Assembly: GCF_030811685.1 (NCBI RefSeq)
Contig: NZ_JAUSRF010000007.1
Span: 182,077-246,076 of the forward strand
DNA length: 64,000 bases
Source: Neorhizobium huautlense
GTDB lineage: Bacteria > Pseudomonadota > Alphaproteobacteria > Rhizobiales > Rhizobiaceae
Direction of reading: 5' to 3'
Numbering within the stretch: the stretch's first letter is position 1; the number at the start of each line of letters is the position of its first letter. Shown in pieces: positions 27,347-36,562 of the stretch. A program made the translations under genes and the position numbers. Below the pieces are notes generated by a model. That model saw only the letters and a program-made list of their open reading frames with translations. It searched no databases and was not told where the DNA came from.

Positions 27347-29467
27347 ATGTCGACATTGTTTTTTGCCAAACTGCCGCTTCGCATTCGCGTCGTCATTGCG
27401 GTGACCGCCTTCTTTCTGGCTGTTGCAGCCATATTGGCGGTGCTGATCGCCATTTCGGTGCGCGACATGACGAATACGGCTACCAGTATCGATGATGCGC
27501 GGGCAAAACATGCCGCGACCGCAGCCATTGGCGCCCTGCAGGAACATCTGAGCGCCACCGCACGCGACAACACCGTGTGGGACGATGGTTACGAACACAT
27601 GACCTCTCCCGAAGCCAAGGAATTCTCCGATACGACCTGGGGCAAGAGCACGGTCGACAACCCTCTTTTTGACGCGGCCATCGTGGTCACGCCGCAGCAG
27701 GCCATTCTGAGCAGCTACAAGAAGGGCGAGGAATTCGACCCTGTCGATTTTTTTGGCGGCTCGCTTGCCGACATTATCAGCCATGCCAAAACCTCCGGCC
27801 GTGTGCCCGTCGTCAGTTTCGTGCGCAGCATGGACGGACTGGCTATCATGGCGGCCGGCATGATCCAGCCCTATAACCGGACGCCAGCGGCCGGCACGCC
27901 TCTTTATACGCTGGTGCTGGTCCGGTTCATGTCGGCAGAAACGCTGGACGAAATCGAACAGACCTTTGACCTCGACGAGTTGAGCGTCAGCGAAACACCC
28001 GAACCTCACATGCTTTCCGTGCCACTGAAAGATGCCGACGGCAACACACTGACCTATCTGCAATGGGAAAGCCGTGATCCCGGCGCGATGATCTATGGCC
28101 TTGTTTACGCCTACCTGCTGGCGGCGGCGCTGGTTCTGGCCGCTTTCCTTGTGGCTGTTCTGGTGACCGGGTTTTTCGCGGTGCGCATGCTGCAGCGTTC
28201 CACCGACCGTGCCCGCCACCGCGCCACCCACGATGTGTTGAGCGGACTTCTGAACCGCGCCGGCATTCTCGAACTGCTGGACAGGGCAATCGCATCCGAC
28301 AAGGCGGAGCTGATGCTGCACCTGATCGACCTCGACGGGTTCAAGGGCGTCAACGATGCCTGGGGCCATGCGGTGGGCGACGAGCTGATCAAGCTGGTGG
28401 CGGCAAGGGTGAAAAACGAACTGCCGGCCGACGCGCTGTTTGCCCGGCTGGGCGGCGACGAATTTGCAGTGGCGACACCGCTGCACACCGCGCCAGACCT
28501 TGCCCGGAAAATCGTGGAATGTGTGGCCGAACCCTTCATGATCGGCGGCCGCACGATCGAGATCGGCGCCAGTATCGGCACGGTAACGGCTGAAAACGAC
28601 GTGCCCGACGCGCTGGAACTGCTGCGCCGCGCCGACATGGCGCTTTATACCGCCAAGGAAGGCGGACGCGGCCAGGCGGTGACCTTTACCGCCGAGCTCG
28701 ACAATGACCGGCTGATGGCAGCGGAACTGGAAGACCGGCTGCGCAAGGCGCTGGACCGGGGCGAAATTCAGGTTGCCTATCAGCCGCTGTTCGATGCCAA
28801 GGCCGGGCGCGTGGTGGGCGTGGAGGCGCTGGCGCAATGGGTGCCGATCACCGGCCGTGTCAGCCCGGAAATTTTCATTCCCATCGCCGAGCGTTCCGGC
28901 CTGATCGACCAGCTGGGCATGCAGGTTCTGAAAACCGCGATCGAACAGGCGCAACAATGGAAAACGCTGGCGCTTTCGGTGAATGTGTCGCCGATCCAGC
29001 TGCGCAACCCCAATTTTCCCGCCGACGTGATCCGGCTTCTCGAAAAGACCGGTTTCGACCCGCACCGGCTGACGCTGGAAATTACCGAGGGCGTGCTGAT
29101 GTCCAACCCGGATCAGGCGCGCCGGGCGATCGAGACGCTGCGCACGATCGGCGTGAAATTCGCGCTCGACGACTTTGGCTGCGGTTATGCCAGTATCGGC
29201 GCCCTGCGCACATTCGGTTTCGACCGGATGAAGATCGACCGTTCGCTGGTGAGCGGGCTGAAAAACCGCGAGGGTTCGGAAGTGCTCACCGCAACGATTT
29301 CGCTGGCACATGCGCTCAACATTCCGGTGACGGCGGAAGGCGTTGAAACACCCGAACAGATGGCGGCGCTGAAGCAGACGGGCTGCGACCAGCTGCAGGG
29401 ATTTTTGCTGGGCAAGCCGATGAGCGGCGCGGATATTGCAGCACTGGTGCGGGTGAGTGCGGCGTGA
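27347..29467 (+). CDS. CHASE4-GGDEF-EAL protein (c-di-GMP turnover)
   Basis: 706 residues. The first membrane helix (about 12-38) and second (about 250-280) bracket a periplasmic CHASE4-type sensor with DNTVWDDGYEHM. The GGDEF domain has the intact motif LGGDEF (residues 369-373 GGDEF), so cyclase activity is possible. The EAL domain has EAL at about 493, NVSPIQL, LEITEG, LDDFGCGYAS, MKIDRSL, TAEGVE and QGFLLGKP, so the metal and catalytic residues for phosphodiesterase activity look complete. The usual Arg after EALxx is Gln (EALAQW). Net activity cannot be deduced. It lies in a cluster of unrelated plus-strand genes. Confidence 0.95.
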   Translation: MSTLFFAKLPLRIRVVIAVTAFFLAVAAILAVLIAISVRDMTNTATSIDDARAKHAATAAIGALQEHLSATARDNTVWDDGYEHMTSPEAKEFSDTTWGKSTVDNPLFDAAIVVTPQQAILSSYKKGEEFDPVDFFGGSLADIISHAKTSGRVPVVSFVRSMDGLAIMAAGMIQPYNRTPAAGTPLYTLVLVRFMSAETLDEIEQTFDLDELSVSETPEPHMLSVPLKDADGNTLTYLQWESRDPGAMIYGLVYAYLLAAALVLAAFLVAVLVTGFFAVRMLQRSTDRARHRATHDVLSGLLNRAGILELLDRAIASDKAELMLHLIDLDGFKGVNDAWGHAVGDELIKLVAARVKNELPADALFARLGGDEFAVATPLHTAPDLARKIVECVAEPFMIGGRTIEIGASIGTVTAENDVPDALELLRRADMALYTAKEGGRGQAVTFTAELDNDRLMAAELEDRLRKALDRGEIQVAYQPLFDAKAGRVVGVEALAQWVPITGRVSPEIFIPIAERSGLIDQLGMQVLKTAIEQAQQWKTLALSVNVSPIQLRNPNFPADVIRLLEKTGFDPHRLTLEITEGVLMSNPDQARRAIETLRTIGVKFALDDFGCGYASIGALRTFGFDRMKIDRSLVSGLKNREGSEVLTATISLAHALNIPVTAEGVETPEQMAALKQTGCDQLQGFLLGKPMSGADIAALVRVSAA

Positions 29468-29550
29468 GGGGAGTGGGATCGCAGTGACTGCGGAATATCC
29501 CCCTCATCGACAGGATGGCGCGGCTTCCGCGTCCGTATCATTCTCCGTGC

Positions 29551-29835
29551 ATGGCGGGATTTGTCTACATCGTCACCAACCACAAGCGCGGCACGCTTTA
29601 CATCGGCGTGACCTCCGATCTTGAGCGCCGCATTTGGGAACACCGCGAGGCGCTTTCGCCGGGTTTTACGTCGAAATATGGCTGCACGCGCCTCGTCTGG
29701 TATGAGGAACACGGCAGTATCGGCACGGCCATTCAGCGGGAGAAATCATTGAAGCGATGGTATCGGCAGTGGAAGATCGAGTTGATCGAGGGGCTGAATC
29801 CGGAGTGGCGCGATTTGTATGAGGAGCTGTGGTGA
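29551..29835 (+). CDS. GIY-YIG nuclease superfamily protein (UPF0213-like)
   Basis: 94 residues from ATG 29551. The GIY-YIG core is complete: VYIVTN, then LYIGVTSDLERRIWEHR (Tyr and Arg) and a downstream Glu (IQREKSLKRW). Stand-alone proteins of this type are single-domain with no known DNA-recognition part. It is AT/GC-normal for the region but is immediately followed by an inverted pair of REP-like palindromes. A link between nuclease and repeats is an inference, discussed in the findings. Confidence 0.92.
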   Translation: MAGFVYIVTNHKRGTLYIGVTSDLERRIWEHREALSPGFTSKYGCTRLVWYEEHGSIGTAIQREKSLKRWYRQWKIELIEGLNPEWRDLYEELW

Positions 29836-29890
29836 CGGCGGCGTTGGGCCTTTGGATGGCCTCGGCCGTGGACCGTTGGCGGGCTGGGCT

Positions 29891-29924
29891 GTGGATCCTC
29901 GGGTCAAGCCCGAGGATGACCAAG
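29891..29924 (+). repeat. REP-like palindrome, copy 1
   Basis: 34 bases identical, in inverted orientation, to 30053-30086. Each copy is itself a hairpin: CCTCGGG, loop TCAAG, CCCGAGG, flanked by GTGGAT and ATGACCAAG. It belongs to the dispersed alphaproteobacterial palindromes. Confidence 0.9.
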
Positions 29925-30052
29925 TGTGCGAAGGGATAAGGTTGCCCCAAACTGATGCTGTGGCGAGCCGAGAAGTCCTGAATGAATTAGAAACTCCGAG
30001 AGCGCTTGCACTTGAGGAAGCGGTAGCTTGTGGCACCCCGCTCGTCCCCATT

Positions 30053-30086
30053 CTTGGTCATCCTCGGGCTTGACCCGAGGATCCAC
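30053..30086 (-). repeat. REP-like palindrome, copy 2 (inverted)
   Basis: Exact inverted copy of 29891-29924 across a 128-base spacer. The arrangement (two palindromes facing each other) resembles a REPIN. It lies 82 bases beyond the 3' end of fadJ and faces the GIY-YIG gene. Confidence 0.9.
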
Positions 30087-30168
30087 AACCAAGCCCCGAG
30101 ACGTTCAAGGCAAGTCGCGAAAGGCAGCAAAGCGAGACCGAACCGACCGTCCCGCAGAAAGGCAACCC

Positions 30169-32385
30169 TTACGCCGCCTCCCCCACTTTCCCATAGGGAT
30201 CGAACCGTCCATAAAACGTCTCGCCTTTTGCGGCCATGTCCTTCAACAACGGCGTCGGCGCAAAATGGTCGCCGTAGTCAGCCGCCAGCTTCTCCGCCAA
30301 CGCCACAAAGGTCTTCACACCCATGCCGTCGATATAGCTGAGCGTGCCGCCCGTATAAGGAGCGAAACCGAAACCGAGGATGGAGCCGACATCGGCTTCG
30401 CGCGGATCGGTGACGATGCCTTCTTCCACCGTGCGGGCCGCTTCCAAGGCGATCGTCACGAGAAAGCGCTGTTTCAGCACGGTGACATCCACTTCGGACG
30501 CCGGCTTCTGCGGATAAAGATCCTTCAGGCCCGGCCAGAGTGACTTTTTCGCCGGTTTTGGCGGGTAATCGTAAAAACCCTGGCCATTCTTGCGGCCGCG
30601 ACGGTCCAGCTCGTTGACCATTTTGTCGATGAGGGTCATGTGGCCGGGTTTGACCGAAGCCTCGCCCAGATCGGCAATAGACGCCTTCATGATCTTCTGG
30701 CTGAGATCGACGGCGACCTCATCGTTGAGCGAAAGCGGGCCGACCGGCATGCCGGCCATTTTTGCGGCGTTTTCGATCATCGCTGCCGGCACGCCTTCGG
30801 CCAGCATGTCATAGGCCTCGTTGATATAACGGAAGACACAGCGGTTGACGAAGAAACCGCGCGTGTCGTTGACGACAATGGGCGTCTTCTTGATCTTGGC
30901 GACAAAATCCAGCGCCGTGGCCAGTGCCTTGTCGCCGGTCTTTTCACCGAGAATGACTTCGGTCAGCATCATCTTTTCGACCGGCGAGAAGAAATGCACG
31001 CCGACAAACTGGTCCGGGCGTTTTGAGTTTTCCGCAAGCCCAGAGATCGGCAGGGTGGAGGTGTTGGAGGCAAAGATGGTGGTGGCCGGGATGACGGCTT
31101 CGACCTGTTCGATGACCGCCTTCTTCACCGCACGATCCTCGAACACCGCTTCGATGACCAGATCGGCATCCGACAGCGCGGAATAATCCGGCGTCGGCGT
31201 GACAAGCGAGAGCAGTTTTTCGCCCTCTTCCTTGGTCAGGCGGCCCTTGGAGATGCTTTCCGCCACCAGCTTTTCAGAGACGGCCTTGCCCTTATTCGCG
31301 GCTTCCTGATCCCGATCGATCAGCACGACAGGAATGCCGGCGGCGGCTGTGACATAAGCGATGGACGCACCCATGAAACCGGCGCCGACGACGCCGATCT
31401 TCTTGAACTCGCTTTTGGGTACACCGGCCGGGCGACGCGCGCCCTTACCGAGTTCCTGCATGGAGATGAACAGCGAGCGGATCATCGAAAACGCTTCGGT
31501 CGTGCCGAGAACTTGAGTGAAATAGCGCTGCTCGACCTTCAGGGCCGTATCGAAGGGAAGCTGCAGGCCTTCATAAACGCATTTCAGGATGGCGAGCGCA
31601 CCCGGATAATTGCCGGCGGTTTCGCGGCGTAGGATGGCGGGAGCTGCCGGCCAGAGCTGGGCGGCCTGTGGCGTCCACACGCCACCGCCGGGGGCTTTAA
31701 AACCTTTTTCATCCCATGGGGCGACGGGCTTAAGTCCGTCCTTGATCATCTGTTTTGCGGCATTCACCAGTTCGGCCGGTTCGACCACCTGATGTACGAG
31801 GCCCATGGCCTTAGCGCGCTGCGGGGTGAGCGACTGGCCTGTCGTCATCATCTGCAGGGCGGACTGGGCATCGGTGAGGCGCGACACGCGCTGGGTGCCG
31901 CCGGCGCCCGGAAAGATGCCGACCTTGACTTCCGGCAGCGCCAGCTTGACCGACTTGCCATTGGCGGCGACACGGCCGTGGCAGGCGAGCGACAATTCGA
32001 ACGCGCCGCCCATGCAGGTGCCGTTGATGGCAGACACCCAGGGCTTGCCATTGGTCTCGATGGCGCGAAACAGCCAGGTCATGCGGCCCGCGACTTCGAA
32101 CAGCTTTTGTTTGGCGGTTTCCGGGTCTTTTGCCGTGGCTTCCTGCAGCATGGAGAACATGCCGCGGATCATGGTGAGATCGGCCCCGCCGGAGAAGGAG
32201 GATTTGCCGGAGGTGAAAACGACACCCTTGATGGCGGCGTCTTCCACCGTCTGTTTCAGCAGGGCTTCGAGTTCGTCCATCACCTCGACGGTGAAGACGT
32301 TCATCGATTTGTCCGGCATGTCCCAGGTGATGAGAGCGATGCCGTCTGCGCCGGTTTCGATGGTGAAGTTTTTGTAGGTGCTCAT
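30169..32385 (-). CDS. fadJ: Fatty acid oxidation multifunctional protein (enoyl-CoA hydratase / 3-hydroxyacyl-CoA dehydrogenase)
   Basis: 738 residues, FadJ/FadB alpha-subunit architecture. The N-terminal hydratase domain (1 to about 190) has the oxyanion [17 protein letters not shown] (Glu) and [15 protein letters not shown] (Glu). The NAD-binding dehydrogenase starts near residue 330 ([15 protein letters not shown]) and contains [13 protein letters not shown] with the catalytic His. A C-terminal HAD domain includes [11 protein letters not shown]. It hydrates enoyl-CoA and oxidises 3-hydroxyacyl-CoA in beta-oxidation, probably with the FadA thiolase encoded upstream. A 128-bp repeat sits between the two genes. 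Confidence 0.95.
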   Translation of the reverse strand: MSTYKNFTIETGADGIALITWDMPDKSMNVFTVEVMDELEALLKQTVEDAAIKGVVFTSGKSSFSGGADLTMIRGMFSMLQEATAKDPETAKQKLFEVAGRMTWLFRAIETNGKPWVSAINGTCMGGAFELSLACHGRVAANGKSVKLALPEVKVGIFPGAGGTQRVSRLTDAQSALQMMTTGQSLTPQRAKAMGLVHQVVEPAELVNAAKQMIKDGLKPVAPWDEKGFKAPGGGVWTPQAAQLWPAAPAILRRETAGNYPGALAILKCVYEGLQLPFDTALKVEQRYFTQVLGTTEAFSMIRSLFISMQELGKGARRPAGVPKSEFKKIGVVGAGFMGASIAYVTAAAGIPVVLIDRDQEAANKGKAVSEKLVAESISKGRLTKEEGEKLLSLVTPTPDYSALSDADLVIEAVFEDRAVKKAVIEQVEAVIPATTIFASNTSTLPISGLAENSKRPDQFVGVHFFSPVEKMMLTEVILGEKTGDKALATALDFVAKIKKTPIVVNDTRGFFVNRCVFRYINEAYDMLAEGVPAAMIENAAKMAGMPVGPLSLNDEVAVDLSQKIMKASIADLGEASVKPGHMTLIDKMVNELDRRGRKNGQGFYDYPPKPAKKSLWPGLKDLYPQKPASEVDVTVLKQRFLVTIALEAARTVEEGIVTDPREADVGSILGFGFAPYTGGTLSYIDGMGVKTFVALAEKLAADYGDHFAPTPLLKDMAAKGETFYGRFDPYGKVGEAA

Positions 32386-32426
32386 GTCGGGATTTCCTCT
32401 TCCCTGAAATTTTTATGGGTGGCGCA

Positions 32427-32554
32427 GCCCCCTCACCCGCCTCCGCTTCGCTCGGCGACCTCTCCCCAAGGGGAGAGGAGGAACAGAGACCTTGCTGCCT
32501 GCTCCTCTCTTCTCCCCAACGGGGAGAAGGTGCCCGAAGGGCGGATGAGGGGGC
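32427..32554. repeat. Composite inverted-repeat element between fadA and fadJ
   Basis: 128 bp bounded by GCCCCCTCACCCGCC and GGCGGATGAGGGGGC, complementary at 14 of 15 positions. It contains two internal hairpins, CCTCTCCCC-AA-GGGGAGAGG and CTTCTCCCC-AAC-GGGGAGAAG. This pattern is a dispersed rhizobial repeat (RIME-like from memory). If fadA and fadJ are co-transcribed, it would fold in the mRNA between them. Confidence 0.85.
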
Positions 32555-32560
32555 CTTTCC

Positions 32561-33769
32561 TCAAACCCGCTCGATAACCGTCGCCGTGCCCATGCCGGCG
32601 CCGATGCAGAGTGTGACCAAAGCGGTGTTCATATCGCGGCGCTCCAGCTCGTCCAGAACCGTCCCCAAAATCATCGCGCCGGTGGCGCCGAGCGGGTGGC
32701 CCATGGCAATCGCACCGCCATTGACGTTCATGATGTCGTGGGAAATGTCGAAGGCCTGCATGTAGCGCAGAACCACGGCGGCAAAGGCCTCGTTGAGTTC
32801 GAACAGGTCGATATCGGCAATCGTCATGCCGGTGCGGGCAAGCAGCTTTTCGGTGACATCGACCGGGCCGGTCAGCATCAGCGCCGGATCGGAGCCGATA
32901 TTGGCAAAGGCCTTGATTCGGGCACGCGGTTTCACGCCCAGAGACTGACCGCCCGCCTTCGAGCCGATCAGCACGGCGGCGGCGCCATCGACGATGCCGG
33001 ACGAATTGCCGGCGTGGTGGACGTAATTGATCTTTTCGATTTCCGGATGCGCCTGAATGCCGACGGCTTCGAAACCGCCCATTTCACCCGGCATCTGGAA
33101 CGAGGCGTTGAGCGAGGCCAGCGCCTGCATGTCCGTGGTCGGGCGCATGTGCTCGTCGCGGTCGAGGATCGTGATGCCGTTCTGGTCTTTTACGGGAATG
33201 ACCGAGTTCTTGAAATAACCGGCCTCCCACGCCTTGCCGGCGCGCTTCTGGCTTTCGACGGCATAGGCATCGACGTCATCGCGGGAAAATCCGTATTTTG
33301 TGGCGATGAGATCGGCCGAGACGCCCTGCGGCATGAAATAGGCCGGAAAATTGACGGACGGGTCCATGTACCAGGCGCCGCCGGACATGCCCATGCCGAC
33401 ACGCGACATGCTCTCGACGCCACCGGCGATGACGATGTCATCCGAACCGGCAGCAATCTTGCCCGCACCAAAATTGATGGCGTCGAGGCCGGAGGCACAG
33501 AAACGGGAAATCTGCATGCCCGGAGCCTTGGTCGAATAGCCGGCCTCAAAAGCGGCGGCCTTGGGGATGACGGCGCCACTGTCCATCACCGGATCGACAC
33601 AGCCCATGATGATGTCGTCGACGGTCTCCGTATTCAAGCCGTTGCGGTCGCGGATGGCTTCCAGCGTCTTGGCGGCGAGCCGAACGGACGGCACTTCGTG
33701 CAAGGATCCATCCTTCTTGCCGCGGCCGCGCGGCGTGCGCACGTGGTCGTAAATGAAGACTTCGGTCAT
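32561..33769 (-). CDS. fadA: Acetyl-CoA C-acyltransferase (3-ketoacyl-CoA thiolase)
   Basis: 402 residues. The active-site Cys is in [15 protein letters not shown]; the second Cys and His are in LCIGAGMG and [15 protein letters not shown]. It cleaves 3-ketoacyl-CoA with CoA at the end of each beta-oxidation cycle. It begins [20 protein letters not shown]. The FadJ gene follows 175 nt downstream. Known partner families make an FadAJ complex likely. Confidence 0.95.
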   Translation of the reverse strand: MTEVFIYDHVRTPRGRGKKDGSLHEVPSVRLAAKTLEAIRDRNGLNTETVDDIIMGCVDPVMDSGAVIPKAAAFEAGYSTKAPGMQISRFCASGLDAINFGAGKIAAGSDDIVIAGGVESMSRVGMGMSGGAWYMDPSVNFPAYFMPQGVSADLIATKYGFSRDDVDAYAVESQKRAGKAWEAGYFKNSVIPVKDQNGITILDRDEHMRPTTDMQALASLNASFQMPGEMGGFEAVGIQAHPEIEKINYVHHAGNSSGIVDGAAAVLIGSKAGGQSLGVKPRARIKAFANIGSDPALMLTGPVDVTEKLLARTGMTIADIDLFELNEAFAAVVLRYMQAFDISHDIMNVNGGAIAMGHPLGATGAMILGTVLDELERRDMNTALVTLCIGAGMGTATVIERV

Positions 33770-33825
33770 GGTGTCATCTCCCTGGCTGGCAACCGGGTTG
33801 CCGGCAATTTCAGTTTATGTCGCGC

Positions 33826-34014
33826 TTAGCCTTGAATCGCCGGGCGCTCTTTCGATGTTGGCGGGGTCGTTACCGGCAAGACGATAAGCCTTCCATTTTC
33901 AACCCGCAGATCCAATGGCTCGCCGATCCTGAAGCCGGTTGCGGCACGAAGTTCCTCCGAGATCGGCATGACGATCTCCCCCTCGCTTTCCTGAAGCGTC
34001 ACAACGGTCTTCAT
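33826..34014 (-). CDS. AbrB/MazE-type DNA-binding protein
   Basis: 62 residues from ATG 34014, which has GGAGG five nt upstream. The N-terminal half (MKTVVTLQESEGEIVMPISE, then ELRAATGFRIGEPLDLRVENG) reads as an AbrB/SpoVT swapped-hairpin fold. Such proteins are toxin-antitoxin antitoxins or regulators. No PIN or MazF toxin gene is adjacent in this window, so it may be solitary. It lies between the thiolase and acyl-CoA dehydrogenase genes on their strand. Confidence 0.75.
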   Translation of the reverse strand: MKTVVTLQESEGEIVMPISEELRAATGFRIGEPLDLRVENGRLIVLPVTTPPTSKERPAIQG

Positions 34015-34054
34015 TTTCGCCTCCACATCAAAGACAGGAACACCGAGCGAGAAT

Positions 34055-34088
34055 GCCCCTCCCCAACCCTCCCCACAAGGGGGAGGGA
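34055..34088. repeat. GC-rich hairpin repeat
   Basis: CCCTCCCC, loop ACAAG, GGGGAGGG, with another CCCCTCCCC copy just left. It is a common rhizobial dispersed repeat and sits between the acyl-CoA dehydrogenase stop and the AbrB-like gene. It may also serve as a transcript end. Confidence 0.7.
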
Positions 34089-34103
34089 GCGCCTCGGCGC
34101 AAA

Positions 34104-35897
34104 TCAAAACGCCTCAGCCGCCAGTTCCATCACGCTGTCCGCGCCGGCTTCGATGCGCACCTTGCGCAGTGCGGTTTCCGGCATGATCTTTTCCATGAAG
34201 AAGCGTGCCGTCACCAGCTTGTTCTTCAGATACTCCTCGCGGGCATCACCGCTGCCAAGCTTTTCCTGCGCGGTCTTGGCGATCCTTGCCCACATGTAGC
34301 CCAAGGTCACGAGGCCGAAGAGGTGCATGTAGTCGGTGGAACCGGCGCCGGCATTGTCGGGCTTGGCCATGGCATTTTGCATGAACCACATGGTCGAGGC
34401 CTGAACGTCGTTCAGGCCCTTTTTCAACGCCTTGGTGAAAGGCGCCATCGCTTCGTCGGCGCGGTTTTCCTCGCAGAAATCGCCGATTTCCTTGAACATC
34501 GCCATGACGGCGCGGCCGCCATTGAGCGCCAGTTTGCGGCCGACCAGATCGAGTGCCTGAATGCCGTTGGCCCCTTCGTAGATCATGGCGATCCGGGCAT
34601 CGCGGACATACTGGCTCATGCCATGTTCCTCGATGTAACCGTGGCCACCAAACACCTGCTGCGCCATCACCGCGTGGTCAAAACCCTTGTCGGTCAGCAC
34701 ACCTTTCAGGATCGGCGTAGCGAGACCGAGCAAGTCGTCGGCGTTCTGACGTTCCTTCTCATCCGGCGAGCGGTGGGCGATATCGGATTTCAGCGCCGTC
34801 CAGAGCAGAAAGGCGCGGCCGGCTTCGTTGAACGATTTGATCGTCATCAGCGAGCGGCGGATATCCGGGTGGACGATGATCGGATCGGCCTTTTTGTCGG
34901 GTGCCTTAGGCCCCGAAAGCGAGCGGCCCTGAATGCGCTCGTTGGCATAGGCGACAGCGTTCTGATAGGCGGTCTCGGCGATCGACAGGCCCTGCAGGCC
35001 GACGCCGAGGCGGGCCTCGTTCATCATCACGAACATGGCGGACAAGCCCTTGTTTTCCGCGCCGATGAGATACCCGGTGGCCTCGTCATAGTTCATGACG
35101 CAGGTGGAATTGCCGTGGATGCCCATCTTTTCTTCGAGCGCGCCACAGGTGACGCCGTTGCGAGCGCCGAGCGATCCGTCTTCACCCACCATGAACTTTG
35201 GCACGATGAACAGCGAGATGCCCTTGGTGCCTTCAGGCGCGCCTTCGATACGGGCGAGCACGAGGTGGATGATGTTATCCGTCATGCCGTGTTCGCCGGC
35301 GGAGATGAAAATCTTCTGGCCGGAAATCTTGTAAGAGCCATCGCCCTGCGGCACGGCCTTGGTGCGCAGCAGACCGAGATCGGTGCCGCAATGGGGTTCG
35401 GTGAGGTTCATGGTGCCGGACCATGTGCCGCCGACCATGTTGGGCAGATAGGTGGCCTTCTGCTCATCCGAACCATGCACGAGAATGGCGGCGATCGCGC
35501 CCTGTGTCAGGCCCGGATACATCATCAGCGACATGTTGGCCGACGACATGTATTCGCCGACGGCGGCGTGCAGCGTATAGGGCAGGCCCTGACCGCCAAA
35601 CTCTTCCGGCACGGCAAGGCCGATCCAGCCGCCCTGACAATACTGGTCATAGGCTTCCTTGAAACCCTTTGGCACGGTGACCGAGCCGTCATCCTTGCGG
35701 ATGCAGCCTTCCTGATCGCCGGACAGATTGAGCGGGAAAAGCGCTTCTTCGGCTACTTTGGAGGCCTCGCCCAAAATCGCCTCGATCATGTCGGGCGTCG
35801 CATCGGCAAAGCCGGGCAGATTTCCGAAACGTTCGAGACCGAGCACGTCGTTCAGGATGAACAGCGTATCTTCAACGGGGGCCTTGTAGACGGGCAT
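34104..35897 (-). CDS. Acyl-CoA dehydrogenase (FadE-like, about 600 residues)
   Basis: 597 residues from ATG 35897, which has GAGGAG eight nt upstream; the longer frame adds 13 residues without support. The protein has the long N-terminal extension, then [12 protein letters not shown] and the flavin/acyl motifs ([25 protein letters not shown]), the [16 protein letters not shown] segment with the catalytic Glu region, and the C-terminal ACAD-like domain. It oxidises acyl-CoA to enoyl-CoA, feeding FadJ/FadA. A LiuR-type operator lies 57 nt upstream, implying control by a fatty- or branched-acid responsive MerR protein. That regulator is not in the window. Confidence 0.92.
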   Translation of the reverse strand: MPVYKAPVEDTLFILNDVLGLERFGNLPGFADATPDMIEAILGEASKVAEEALFPLNLSGDQEGCIRKDDGSVTVPKGFKEAYDQYCQGGWIGLAVPEEFGGQGLPYTLHAAVGEYMSSANMSLMMYPGLTQGAIAAILVHGSDEQKATYLPNMVGGTWSGTMNLTEPHCGTDLGLLRTKAVPQGDGSYKISGQKIFISAGEHGMTDNIIHLVLARIEGAPEGTKGISLFIVPKFMVGEDGSLGARNGVTCGALEEKMGIHGNSTCVMNYDEATGYLIGAENKGLSAMFVMMNEARLGVGLQGLSIAETAYQNAVAYANERIQGRSLSGPKAPDKKADPIIVHPDIRRSLMTIKSFNEAGRAFLLWTALKSDIAHRSPDEKERQNADDLLGLATPILKGVLTDKGFDHAVMAQQVFGGHGYIEEHGMSQYVRDARIAMIYEGANGIQALDLVGRKLALNGGRAVMAMFKEIGDFCEENRADEAMAPFTKALKKGLNDVQASTMWFMQNAMAKPDNAGAGSTDYMHLFGLVTLGYMWARIAKTAQEKLGSGDAREEYLKNKLVTARFFMEKIMPETALRKVRIEAGADSVMELAAEAF

Positions 35898-35953
35898 GCG
35901 CAAACTCCTCCTCTGCGCGCCGGTGGTCACCGGCAAACTCCATCGCTAAAATA

Positions 35954-35975
35954 TTGACGTTTGCGTAAACGTCAA
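35954..35975. promoter_or_regulatory. LiuR-type palindromic operator before acyl-CoA dehydrogenase
   Basis: A 22-bp near-perfect palindrome, TTGACGTTTGC joined to GTAAACGTCAA, with only the central pair mismatched. From general knowledge, the MerR-family regulator LiuR binds a related TTGACGTTTACGTAAACG-type site before acyl-CoA and leucine-catabolism genes. The site ends 57 nt before the start codon, an operator position. Confidence 0.7.
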
Positions 35976-36562
35976 TCCCGCGACAGGACAGTTTTCCGTT
36001 TCATCGCGTGTCTGTGATGCAGGTTTATGAAGGAGAGCCGCAAACGGTCGGCCACGTTACCAGACATGCCGGCGGCAACCGCGCCGGATATCGAAAAACT
36101 GCGAATTGCCACCATGGCGGTGCACGCACAGCAGCCGGAATCGTGGCCACCGCGCCAAACATTCAACCTCCTCTCCAATTCACTACAACAGGCAGCTTTC
36201 ATGACTGTTTCCAAAATCGAGCAATACGGCATCATGAAACAACATCTACACCTTGCGCGAGAGCGGGTATCCGACCGCGTCAAGCGGGCTTTCAAAATCA
36301 AAAGTTAAAAAAACCGGGAGGGATTAACCCGCCGTTTACCACGTTCGTTGGATTGTGTGCTCTGAACTAGTCGTGGCGTACCTCATTTCATTTGTCTCGC
36401 GTTGTATTCATGAGGTAGCCCGCAACCACCCAAGGTTGAGGAAAGTCCCGTACGGCATTCTTTCCTGGAGTGGTTTCCTTCGATCTCCCGTAACCGGAGA
36501 TCGTTGGCGAATACCAATCAGCGGATCGCAAGCCGGTCCGCGCTGTCGAAGCGAGCGAGACC
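35976..36562 (+). other. Non-coding interval between acyl-CoA dehydrogenase and podJ
   Basis: 587 bases. I see no convincing gene. A frame at 36027-36308 (93 codons, ending in a Lys/Arg-rich MTVSKIEQYGIMKQ tail) has weak codon bias and is not called. The podJ-proximal part is AT-richer near 36250-36340 and contains a CtrA-like site. Confidence 0.6.
36324..36339. promoter_or_regulatory. CtrA-like site upstream of podJ
   Basis: TTAA, seven bases, then TTTAC (positions 36324-36327 and 36335-36339). The CtrA consensus is TTAA-N7-TTAAC, so there is one mismatch. It lies about 225 bases before the podJ start. Confidence 0.35.

Noticed and set aside
29815..30168. Several short frames running through the REP-like palindromes
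   Set aside because: They consist of the repeat sequence and its flanks and have no coding features.
32460..32530. Repeated C-rich and G-rich blocks that at first suggested a CRISPR-like array
   Set aside because: The units are hairpins, not direct repeats with unique spacers, and no cas gene is near.
36027..36308. A 93-codon frame before podJ
   Set aside because: Poor codon bias, no ribosome site, no recognisable domain. The interval is treated as non-coding.
36410..36460. A GAGGAAAGTCCC segment resembling the P4 region of RNase P RNA
   Set aside because: Only about a dozen bases match, no other conserved RNase P segments follow, and the podJ start lies too close for a full-length RNA.
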